Below are positions 1 to 6,886 of a DNA stretch of 54,810 bases, piece by piece; position 1 is the stretch's first letter; every line of letters starts with the position of its first letter. Source of the DNA: a virus; the IMG/VR virus record IMGVR_UViG_3300045119_000359, positions 1 to 54,810 of that record; one strand, given 5' to 3'. Made by a program: the position numbers and the translations under genes. Below the pieces are notes generated by a model. That model had not been told where the DNA came from, made no database searches, and saw only the letters and a list, made by a program, of their open reading frames with translations.

Positions 1-192
1 CCGGGCGAAGCGGCCAGATGCGCGGCACTTCGCGGCGCGAGGACAATGTGTTCTGGATCGTCTCTATTGATGACATCAGGAAAGACTCGGACGAGAGCGG
101 GGCGCAGTTCACCACCAGATTCACGAAGCAGAGCCGCAACACGCCGGACGAGATTCCCGATTACGAATGGCATTTTGAGCCGGACAAGCTGA
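1..192. repeat. Terminal overlap, left copy (circular assembly)
   Basis: These 192 bases match 54619-54810, with one difference: T at 65 against C at 54683. The change is synonymous (serine codon TCT/TCC) in the primase/helicase gene that crosses the junction. This is the usual signature of a contig from a circular or circularly permuted phage genome. A true short direct terminal repeat cannot be excluded from sequence alone. Confidence 0.93.
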
Positions 193-401
193 CCGGCCTG
201 ATTACGGTCACCCATAAGATGGCGCACTCACTGACGGTCTTCCGGTCGGTGATCGAGTCCGGCGTGACCAAGCCCAGCGAGATCGCCAAGGTGATGAGAG
301 TCGAGGACTATCAGGTCTCCAGAATGGCGCACAAAGCCATAGGTCAGGGATGGCTGGAAAGGGTCAATAGAGGGGAGTATGCACTCATTGAAGGTAAATA
401 G
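1..401 (+). CDS. Primase/helicase, C-terminal part (continues from 53130)
   Basis: This is the end of the gene that starts at 53130 and crosses the circular junction; the reading frame is continuous (codons start at position 3 here). The full protein would be about 629 residues. This segment holds the end of the ATPase core and a short winged-helix-like tail (about residues 560-629, with VTKPSEIAKVMRVEDYQVS) that could contact DNA. The stop at 399-401 falls three bases before the first CTTGCA iteron, so the replication protein and its candidate origin are adjacent. In this window alone it is a partial gene. Confidence 0.85.
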   Translation, partial: GRSGQMRGTSRREDNVFWIVSIDDIRKDSDESGAQFTTRFTKQSRNTPDEIPDYEWHFEPDKLTGLITVTHKMAHSLTVFRSVIESGVTKPSEIAKVMRVEDYQVSRMAHKAIGQGWLERVNRGEYALIEGK

Positions 402-403
402 TT

Positions 404-591
404 CTTGCACACTCTTGCAAACCGTCTTGCAGACTCTTGCACTTGCAACGTCTATATGTGTTGCAACTGCAAGAACTACCCTTTTTCCGGAGAACGAGTG
501 TTGATTATGAGACACTTACATTCCTGCAACACTCTTGCAGCCATGAATGCTCTTGCAAGAGTTTTTCGGCCAGTTCTTGCAGTGTCTTGCA
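404..591. repeat. CTTGCA iteron cluster, candidate replication origin
   Basis: The 202-bp gap between the primase/helicase stop and the methyltransferase start contains nine direct copies of CTTGCA, starting at 404, 414, 426, 436, 442, 534, 552, 576 and 586. One inverted copy lies at 468, and there is a palindromic CTTGCAAG at 552-559. Several spacings are 10-12 bp, one helical turn, as in iteron arrays bound by initiator proteins. Position next to the helicase supports an origin; an operator array controlling the downstream methyltransferase operon is the main alternative. No clear sigma-70 promoter is seen inside it. Confidence 0.6.
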
Positions 592-603
592 GTATCTCTA
601 GCC

Positions 604-1812
604 ATGATACCTGATTTTCGCATCCTTGTCGGTGACGCACTGGAAAAGCTGCGAGACCTCCCGCCGAAAAGCGTTCAAATGGTGGTGACCTCACCGCCAT
701 ACTACGGCCTGCGGGACTACGGCGATCCACGGCAGCTCGGATCAGAAAATTCCCCCGGGGAATACATCGAACGGATGGTCGCTATCAGCCGCGAGATCCA
801 CCGAGTCCTCCGCGACGACGGCACCTACTGGCTCAACCTCGGGGACAGCTACTACAACTACCGACCCGGGGTTGGACAGGCTCTGGTGAAGCAGACCGTT
901 GCCTCAAATGGACAAGACCTGCCCCAAGAATGTCCACGGCGGGCGAACGTTCTGGAAGGGTTCAAGGAAAAAGACCGGATGATGATTCCGGCGCGGGCCG
1001 CCATTGCGTTACAGGCCGATGGCTGGTATCTGCGGGACGAGATCGTGTGGCACAAGCCCAACCCGATGCCGGAGAGTTGCACCGATCGCACCACCAAATG
1101 CCATGAATTCATCTACCTGCTGACCAAGCAGGAGCAGTATTTCTACGATGGTTACGCCATCAAAGAACCGTACCTCGCGCCCATGAACCGATGGGGCGGC
1201 CAGAAGCTGAAGGCCGATGGGGAATCCATGTGGGACGAAGGCACCGGGCAGGCGACGTACCGCGACCGGGACATGCGGCCAGATCCGGCGGGACGTAACA
1301 AACGTTCCGTTTGGACGGTCAACACATCACCTTACCCTGATGCCCACTTCGCCACCTATCCCCCGGAGCTGATTACTCCGTGCATTCTGGCGGGGACATC
1401 CCAGATGGGCTGCTGTTCAAAATGTGGAGCACCGTGGGAGAGAGTGGTGGAAAAGGGAGAACCAGACCTTGAGCATCAGCTCGCCTGTGGCTCAAACATG
1501 ACTGGAGAGTACAGTGGCAGGGCCACCAAGTCATACGCCGAGGGCGGAGCGCAAGACCCGAGCGCGGTGAAGGCGAGAATTCTGGAAGGGATGCGGGAGA
1601 GCTTCACTGTCGGGTGGGAGCCGGGCTGCAAGGATTCCTGCCTTGGTGACGTCATTCCCTGCACGGTTCTAGATCCTTTTGGCGGGCGCGGGACAACCGC
1701 TGAAGTTGCCATCCAGCTTGGCAGGAGCTGTATCCTGATTGAGCTGAATCCCAAATACGCAAAGCTGTGCGAGCGCAGTGCCCATACTACCCCGGGGCTT
1801 AACCTGTTATGA
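604..1812 (+). CDS. Site-specific DNA methyltransferase (N6_N4_Mtase family)
   Basis: A 402-residue S-adenosylmethionine-dependent DNA methyltransferase. The catalytic motif TSPPYYGLRDYG is at residues 29-40. The SAM-binding motif DPFGGRGTT is near residue 357, close to the C-terminus. This order, catalytic motif first, defines the beta class, which includes N4-cytosine and N6-adenine enzymes. A CCSKCGAPW insert near the middle is a small zinc-knuckle-like region common in phage homologues. I take ATG 604 as start because the longer reading from 547 runs through the iteron cluster; no clear ribosome site precedes it. It has no partner restriction enzyme, so it probably protects phage DNA or regulates expression. 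The base modified and the target site cannot be read from sequence. Confidence 0.9.
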   Translation: MIPDFRILVGDALEKLRDLPPKSVQMVVTSPPYYGLRDYGDPRQLGSENSPGEYIERMVAISREIHRVLRDDGTYWLNLGDSYYNYRPGVGQALVKQTVASNGQDLPQECPRRANVLEGFKEKDRMMIPARAAIALQADGWYLRDEIVWHKPNPMPESCTDRTTKCHEFIYLLTKQEQYFYDGYAIKEPYLAPMNRWGGQKLKADGESMWDEGTGQATYRDRDMRPDPAGRNKRSVWTVNTSPYPDAHFATYPPELITPCILAGTSQMGCCSKCGAPWERVVEKGEPDLEHQLACGSNMTGEYSGRATKSYAEGGAQDPSAVKARILEGMRESFTVGWEPGCKDSCLGDVIPCTVLDPFGGRGTTAEVAIQLGRSCILIELNPKYAKLCERSAHTTPGLNLL

Positions 1813-2054
1813 ATTTTGAATTGAGACAAAAGAAGTACGAGGCACTGGTGGAACGTTACTACGGTAAACTCGACCTGCTGGCTGCATGGCAGGAACATCC
1901 CAATCCGCCGGTCAATTACATCAGAGACCTGAAAAAAAGGCTGAGAACCCATAAAAATGATCTTGTGTATCGGGGAGTGATAGCTCCTAATGGCGAAGAA
2001 TTTTTGGAGGAAGGTAAACTAACAAAGGAAGGAAATAACAACCATGTTGTTTGA
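1809..2054 (+). CDS. Conserved phage hypothetical protein (81 aa)
   Basis: The start overlaps the methyltransferase stop (ATGA at 1809-1812), so it is translationally coupled. The 81-residue product is charged and predicted mostly helical (LRQKKYEALVERYYGKLDLL near the N-terminus), with no Cys pair, signal peptide or membrane segment. I recognise no family. Its place between the methyltransferase and small conserved phage genes suggests an early accessory role, but no function can be assigned. Confidence 0.7.
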   Translation: MNFELRQKKYEALVERYYGKLDLLAAWQEHPNPPVNYIRDLKKRLRTHKNDLVYRGVIAPNGEEFLEEGKLTKEGNNNHVV

Positions 2055-2244
2055 AGTAGCTATCTTGGAAAAACCAACCAAGAAAGAAGTAGAGGAAGAA
2101 GGTAAGACAGAGAAACTGGTGTTCGGCCCCAAGGCCGTAGTCGCCAATGACCCACAGAGCGCGGCCATTTCTGCCGTGCTCGACGGAGAGAAGATCGAAG
2201 TGGATCGCGCCCGCATGACGGTGCTTGTGCGCCCTTTTGCGTAG
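2044..2244 (+). CDS. Small conserved phage protein (66 aa)
   Basis: It starts 11 bases before the previous stop, with AAGGAAGGAAATAAC just upstream as a plausible ribosome-binding site. The 66-residue product begins MLFEVAILEKPTKKE and carries a GPKAVVANDPQSAA segment. I recognise this as a recurrent unassigned small protein of tailed phages. No domain of known function is visible. Confidence 0.8.
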   Translation: MLFEVAILEKPTKKEVEEEGKTEKLVFGPKAVVANDPQSAAISAVLDGEKIEVDRARMTVLVRPFA

Positions 2245-2249
2245 AGCCG

Positions 2250-2453
2250 GTGCCAAGGCCAGCGGGGAATAAAACACCATGGGACGACCCAGTTGCCCGA
2301 GTCTCTCCCATTCCCCGTGGCATCGGTGAGGATGATTGGCGTGTAAAATTCGGAGTCGCAGGCCCACTGGGGCCGCATGGTGCATCCTACATGATGGCCT
2401 CTGCTCCGGCAGGTGGACAGACCTACACCGCAGCAAACCTGGGAGTAAAATAA
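2250..2453 (+). CDS. Small hypothetical protein (67 aa, GTG start)
   Basis: A 67-residue frame that begins with GTG at 2250 and ends flush against the next start (TAAATG at 2451-2456), which supports its reality. The protein is rich in Pro and Gly (GVAGPLGPHGASYMM) with no recognised domain. No strong ribosome site precedes the GTG, so expression would rely on coupling to the gene ending at 2244. Confidence 0.55.
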   Translation: MPRPAGNKTPWDDPVARVSPIPRGIGEDDWRVKFGVAGPLGPHGASYMMASAPAGGQTYTAANLGVK

Positions 2454-2933
2454 ATGCCGCTTCTCAACTACACCACGGAGGTAAGTGCCGAGCGATCGGT
2501 AGCGGAGATTCAGTCCAAGCTGGCCAAGGCCGGTGCATGGCAGATTCTCCATGAATACCAGCGCGGCACCGGAGAGTTGATCGGGCTGTCGTTTCAGATC
2601 GACACTCAGTTTGGCCCAATGGCGTTTCGCCTGCCTGCCAACATCGACGCGGTGGAGAAAGTCCTTATCCGGCAACGGGTACGTCGTCGGCCTGACCTCA
2701 AAGCCCGGGGTCAGGCCACTCGGGTAGCGTGGCGCATCCTCAAAGACTGGGTGGAAGCCCAGCTCGCCCTCATTGAAACCGAGCAGGTTAAAATGGAGCA
2801 GGTCTTTTTCGCCTTCGTGCAGGACAGCAAGGGACGGACACTCTACGAGGCGTATGAGGAGAAAAAGTTTGCTGGACTGTTGATGCCCGGCGAACGCAAA
2901 GTGGTTCACATGGAGGAATCGAAATGCTCGTAA
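2454..2933 (+). CDS. Conserved phage protein, replication-region type (159 aa)
   Basis: A 159-residue protein beginning MPLLNYTTEVSAERSV. It contains the segment VAWRILKDWVEAQLALIE and a LYEAYEE motif near the C-terminus. This pattern recurs in many tailed phages next to small early genes; no biochemical role is known to me. It lacks transmembrane segments and cysteine clusters until the last residues. The ATG directly follows the preceding stop, and its own end overlaps the following glycosyltransferase by 10 bases, so it lies within one transcription unit. Confidence 0.8.
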   Translation: MPLLNYTTEVSAERSVAEIQSKLAKAGAWQILHEYQRGTGELIGLSFQIDTQFGPMAFRLPANIDAVEKVLIRQRVRRRPDLKARGQATRVAWRILKDWVEAQLALIETEQVKMEQVFFAFVQDSKGRTLYEAYEEKKFAGLLMPGERKVVHMEESKCS

Positions 2934-4636
2934 TCTACCCATTCAGCGTCGTTGACCAGGATCAGGCGCTCAAAAACGCGCTCTGGATCAAGGAACTCGG
3001 AGGAAGCGAGGCGCATGACATATTCATGCTGTCTGACAGGAGATGCGACCCGGAGATCTGTCGGCAGATCAGGGAAGCGTTCAAGGGCACATTCAAGCTT
3101 TTGCAGCACCGCATGACCAAGAACGACATTGATGGATGGCCGCAGGGCGCAAACCAGTTGTTCTGCTACTCCACCTGCCTCATCCAGAACGAGCGAGGAT
3201 GGCCGTATTTTCTCTGGCTTGAACCGGATGCCATTCCCATCCGCCCGGGTTGGCTGGACTCGCTGGAGGCAGAATACCGGCTCAAAGGCAAGCCGTTTAT
3301 GGGAGAGCGCGTTGACCTTGGAGAGAAAAGGCCGGACGTCCCGGTGCACATGAGCGGGGTCGCCATTTACCAGAACCCGATTTACCTGCTGGCCGGTGAA
3401 GCGTACCGCGCCCATGAAGTGGCCTGGGACATCGCCGCCAAAGACCAGATCCTGCCCAACGCGCACTTCACGAAACAGATTCAGCATTATTGGAAACACG
3501 GCACGTTCACCGACCTGAGCGGCATCAGGCCGGAAACCGTGATTTTTCATTCATCGAAGGACGGAAGTTTGATTGACTTGCTCCGCTCGCAACGCAATGG
3601 TGTGTCGCGGGATGGAGCAGCGGTAGCTCGCCACGCTCATAACGTGGAGGCCGTGGGTTCGATTCCCACTCCCGCGACCATCAAAAAACTCCCCCACGGT
3701 GTTTGGGTCATTGAAGGTGACACCATTATCAGCAAGCAGGTAGAAGACAGTGGACGCCTTGATTTTGATCTCCTCATTCCTCACATCCTCCAACACATCA
3801 GACCCGGTGATACCGTGGTTGATGTTGGTGCTTTTATTGGGGATCATACTATTGCGTATTCTCACGCGGTAGGGAAAGACGGCAAGGTCATTGCCTACGA
3901 ACCCAGCCTGTCTGCCTTCCACTGCCTTGTGCATAATGTGGAACGATGCGGAAATGTCTTTACCTTTAATCACGCCCTTGGCGCATCACCAGATGTGGTC
4001 AGAATGACCACTTCTGCCAACGCCGCCAGCAATTACATCGGCGGAGTTGAGGGCGATAACATCATTGTCCGGCCACTGGACGAGGACATCTCCATCTTTG
4101 AGCGGCTGGACTTAATCAAGATCGACACCGAAGGCTACGAGCTGAAAGTCCTCAAGGGAGCGGAGAAACTCATCGAGAAATTCCATCCCAAACTGGTGGT
4201 CGAGATAAATGAGATCGCCTTGAACCGGCAGCACGTTACTCCGGAGGACGTCATTGCTTGGATCGTGCGGAAGGGCTACCAGGTCAGCATCCTTCACCGA
4301 CATGGCCCTGACGTTCCCTTTTATGACATTTTGGCAGTCGCCAATCGGCCACCGGAGATTTCAAGTGACGTCGGGATTGCCCATACTGACGAATCGCCCG
4401 CCGTCGCGCCTCCGGTGGCTGCCCATCGGCATCCCACCATCAAGGAAGAAATCGCATGGCACGTTGAAGTGCTGAGAGCATTTTGTGAACACGACCCTCA
4501 AACAAAAGCTGCGGTCATGCAGAAGCTGGTGTATTCTGGTCTTAGACAACCTAACAAGAAAAAGAATGCCACTTCAAAAACTCATAAACAAACCAACGGG
4601 AAACGTAGGGCCGCTGCTGAAGAACGCCAAACCTGA
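2924..4636 (+). CDS. Glycosyltransferase-like / FkbM methyltransferase fused frame
   Basis: One open frame of 570 codons holds two recognisable enzymes. Residues 1 to about 225 resemble phage glycosyltransferases, with a LWLEPDAIPIRPGWL metal/nucleotide-sugar motif and a terminal HSSKDGSLIDLL signature. Residues about 255-450 are an FkbM-type SAM methyltransferase: VVDVGAFIGDHT is the SAM-binding loop, IKIDTEGYELKVLKGA the conserved core, and LVVEINEI the later strand. Between them lies a complete tRNA gene (3606-3680) read in frame as residues 228-252. No stop separates the halves, and no ATG precedes the methyltransferase; only GTG codons inside the tRNA could start it. The pair probably modifies a virion or host surface glycan. 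Whether it is a true fusion or two genes joined across the tRNA is unresolved. Confidence 0.75.
   Translation: MLVIYPFSVVDQDQALKNALWIKELGGSEAHDIFMLSDRRCDPEICRQIREAFKGTFKLLQHRMTKNDIDGWPQGANQLFCYSTCLIQNERGWPYFLWLEPDAIPIRPGWLDSLEAEYRLKGKPFMGERVDLGEKRPDVPVHMSGVAIYQNPIYLLAGEAYRAHEVAWDIAAKDQILPNAHFTKQIQHYWKHGTFTDLSGIRPETVIFHSSKDGSLIDLLRSQRNGVSRDGAAVARHAHNVEAVGSIPTPATIKKLPHGVWVIEGDTIISKQVEDSGRLDFDLLIPHILQHIRPGDTVVDVGAFIGDHTIAYSHAVGKDGKVIAYEPSLSAFHCLVHNVERCGNVFTFNHALGASPDVVRMTTSANAASNYIGGVEGDNIIVRPLDEDISIFERLDLIKIDTEGYELKVLKGAEKLIEKFHPKLVVEINEIALNRQHVTPEDVIAWIVRKGYQVSILHRHGPDVPFYDILAVANRPPEISSDVGIAHTDESPAVAPPVAAHRHPTIKEEIAWHVEVLRAFCEHDPQTKAAVMQKLVYSGLRQPNKKKNATSKTHKQTNGKRRAAAEERQT
3606..3680 (+). tRNA. 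tRNA-Met (anticodon CAT), CCA encoded
   Basis: A full cloverleaf can be drawn. The acceptor stem CGCGGGA/TCCCGCG is a perfect 7 bp (3606-3612 with 3670-3676). The D stem is GAGC/GCTC with the AGCGGTA loop. The anticodon stem CCACG/CGTGG carries a CTCATAA loop (anticodon 3638-3640), and the T stem GTGGG/CCCAC carries the TTCGATT loop. The discriminator A is at 3677 and an encoded CCA at 3678-3680. The C1-G72 pair and the lack of three consecutive G-C pairs next to the anticodon loop point to an elongator Met tRNA, or an Ile2 tRNA if the C is lysidine-modified, rather than an initiator. It lies in sense orientation inside the 2924-4636 reading frame. Confidence 0.93.
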
Positions 4637-4659
4637 CGGCACCTGGGATTACCGACCTG

Positions 4660-5298
4660 TTAAGCGCCGCCCTTCACGACAACCTTTGCCGACCCCGGGG
4701 GATCGACGGTCACGGTCAGCACCGGAATAGACACATCGCCAGTGGAAGGCGGTGGCGTGTAGGCCGGAGGAGTGTCCTCGATGTGAACCCCTGAGATCTT
4801 GCTGGCAATGGCCTGACAGATTGTTTCAAAGTTGCGGTCGTACAGCTCGGCATCAGCCGTGCTGTCCACGAAGCAGACTTCGATCAGAATAGCCGGTTCA
4901 TCCGTGTTGTTCAGGAAGTAAAGGTCGTCCCTTTCCTTGGGGCCGCGGTTCAGGAAGCCACCGGAATGCGAGATCGCTGCGGCCACTTCCGACGCAAGGT
5001 CTTCCTGTGACACGAACAGGCACTCTGTTCCCATGGGTTTGGTTGTGGTTTGGTAGGCGTTAAAATGAACGGACACATCAAGGTCGCGTTCCTCGCCGTT
5101 GTGGAAGGCCACAATCCGTTCCAGGTTCTCGCTTTGCCCGGTGGAGACGTCATCATGGAACACTTCCGTCTTTACGCCTGCTCCGGCGAGCATCTCCGCC
5201 ACCCTGTTGACCACTTTTCGTGCTTCATCCACTTCATCGAGGTATCCGCTTGCTCCCCGGATGAGTTTCCCGTGACCGCTGCTTATTACTATTTTCAT
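4660..5298 (-). CDS. N-acetylmuramoyl-L-alanine amidase (Amidase_3), endolysin
   Basis: A 212-residue zinc amidase that cleaves the bond between muramic acid and the peptide stem of peptidoglycan. The zinc ligands and catalytic residue are visible: His9 in ISSGHG, a Glu in DEVDEARKV (22-25), His78 in DVSVHFNA and Glu140 in AILIEVCFVD. The last ~50 residues are a Pro/Thr-rich tail (ASKISGVHIEDTPPAYTPPP) that may serve as a linker or wall-binding extension. I start at ATG 5298, which follows the upstream stop by four bases; a start at 5340 would overlap that gene by 38 bases. It is the last gene of the virion operon and has no signal peptide, so release needs a holin, or the enzyme acts from the virion. 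Confidence 0.9.
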   Translation of the reverse strand: MKIVISSGHGKLIRGASGYLDEVDEARKVVNRVAEMLAGAGVKTEVFHDDVSTGQSENLERIVAFHNGEERDLDVSVHFNAYQTTTKPMGTECLFVSQEDLASEVAAAISHSGGFLNRGPKERDDLYFLNNTDEPAILIEVCFVDSTADAELYDRNFETICQAIASKISGVHIEDTPPAYTPPPSTGDVSIPVLTVTVDPPGSAKVVVKGGA

Positions 5299-5302
5299 AT
5301 TT

Positions 5303-6886
5303 TTATCCCGAAGTATAGACCGGCCTGTGCCCTTTTCCACGCTGCCCTTTTGGAGTAACGGTCGGCTGGTAGTAGTGCGTCCCGAGCATGGCGGGAATCA
5401 TCACCAGTACAGCTTTCCCGAATGACCGAAGGACTTTCTCGTTGAAATCCGCGGGAACCCCGGTGTCCTGCGACATCTCCTCGGCAAATTTATGGATGCC
5501 TTCCTCGGTGAAGATGGGGCCAAGTTCCGCTGTGACAAATTCCAGCCAGTGCGCTGTGTCAGCCGGTGCCTTTCCGAACGGTGCGGGAACATCAGTCCCA
5601 CCGAAACCGTAGCCTTTCATCAACGTGCCTACGAAGTTGATGAATGGATGAACCTTGCCCAGAGCGTAGTTTCCGAAGATGGTAGGAGCCTGTTTCGGGT
5701 GCATGCCCATTCTTATCAGAGTACGGATCATCGACGTCTCTCCGCCGGTCGGGTTCAGGATGCTGCCATCCGGCCCTTTGGCACTTCCCCAGTCCGGGGA
5801 ATCAAAATCACCAAGGTTGATCTTCTCATCGCTCCCGAAGAAATGCGTGAGCAGCAACTGGTTCAGCATCAGGAGCGAAGTTCCTGTCAGGGCTATGCGA
5901 ATCCATTGCCGTGTGTTGTAACCGGCCATGTAACGCGCTTCAGGGCTGGCGTCCCTCCACAGTTTCTGGAGCTGGTCTCCAACCACGGGCACCTTGTTCA
6001 GATTGTGCCGCGCCAGCGTGGTCATTGACTGCCCCAGGTCAACCGGACGCATCACGCGCCCCACATCAAGAGATGGCGCAAAGGAAACACCCCGGGCGAA
6101 TTCACCGAATTTTCCGGACAACGCCAGTGCCGCGCTGGGGCCGGGGGCACCTGTCATGTGGGCGACATTTACGGAAATTCTCTTGCGCAACTCATCCGTT
6201 CTCAGGTGCTCGGGCGCACCATCCCATGCGGCGTCCCAGGCCATGCTCCGGAGTTCCTTCAGGCCAAGGAAACTGTTTGAAAGCATCCTGCCGAGTTTGC
6301 CGAAGAACCCGCTGCGGTGCTGGATGTCGTCATAGATCTTGCGGGGATCAATGGGAAGGCCGCTTGTTACTTTCTCATCGAACCGTGGATCGAGCATGAT
6401 ACTCTGCGCAATCTGTCGGGCGTTGGATTCGCTCATGGAACGCCATGAATCAGCCCAGGTTTTTCCGTAGGCTTTCCACATCATCGGGTCGAAGGCATAC
6501 GGCCATGCGTGTGTTCCGTGCAACGCAGCCTGGTGCCCGACCACCTTCAGGGAATAGGGAGCCTGATAGAAACCCCGGAAGAACCTGTTGAGCGGCGATC
6601 GCTCCGTCCCTTCCACGAACGTACGCGCCTGCCGGAGCATCTGCGCCCTGTTCCTGTCGGCCAGCAGCAGGTTCTTGGTGCGGAGCCTCACCGATTTGGG
6701 AGTCGCCAGCAGGCGTGCCACCTCCTCCGGCACCATGCGGATGCCCTTCTGGGCGTAAATGTCGTCAGACAGCCTGTGCGTCAGCTCCTTGAAGTCCGGG
6801 TAACCGTAGCGACCGGGCTGCTTCAGATAGCGTTCCTTGGCGTAATCCCAAAGCTCCTTAGCCTCCTTGATGGTATAACAGGCCAT
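5303..6886 (-). CDS. Probable ejected internal virion protein, LPD-like (527 aa)
   Basis: A 527-residue protein starting at ATG 6886 inside a TAATG overlap with the giant upstream gene. It resembles the C-terminal large-polyvalent-protein-associated regions of phage ejected proteins, with many aromatic and Arg residues. There are two hydrophobic stretches, LTGTSLLMLNQLLLTHFF near residue 335 and AVLVMIPAMLG near 505. In related phages this region often forms the end of one giant polypeptide; here it is a separate gene, suggesting two products that work together. The hydrophobic segments would suit membrane insertion during DNA ejection. The family match is from pattern memory and is tentative; a purely structural internal protein is the alternative. 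Confidence 0.6.
   Translation of the reverse strand: MACYTIKEAKELWDYAKERYLKQPGRYGYPDFKELTHRLSDDIYAQKGIRMVPEEVARLLATPKSVRLRTKNLLLADRNRAQMLRQARTFVEGTERSPLNRFFRGFYQAPYSLKVVGHQAALHGTHAWPYAFDPMMWKAYGKTWADSWRSMSESNARQIAQSIMLDPRFDEKVTSGLPIDPRKIYDDIQHRSGFFGKLGRMLSNSFLGLKELRSMAWDAAWDGAPEHLRTDELRKRISVNVAHMTGAPGPSAALALSGKFGEFARGVSFAPSLDVGRVMRPVDLGQSMTTLARHNLNKVPVVGDQLQKLWRDASPEARYMAGYNTRQWIRIALTGTSLLMLNQLLLTHFFGSDEKINLGDFDSPDWGSAKGPDGSILNPTGGETSMIRTLIRMGMHPKQAPTIFGNYALGKVHPFINFVGTLMKGYGFGGTDVPAPFGKAPADTAHWLEFVTAELGPIFTEEGIHKFAEEMSQDTGVPADFNEKVLRSFGKAVLVMIPAMLGTHYYQPTVTPKGQRGKGHRPVYTSG

Noticed and set aside
1-192. True direct terminal repeats of the packaged genome
   Set aside because: A 192-bp end overlap within one gene is better explained by assembly of a circular or permuted sequence; read depth would be needed to claim physical repeats.
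4567-4730. Possible 54-codon gene beginning MPLQKLINKPTGN on the plus strand
   Set aside because: It overlaps the end of the FkbM frame and the amidase 3' end, turns Arg/Pro/Ser-rich after 30 codons, and has only a weak ribosome site. It may be real but support is thin.
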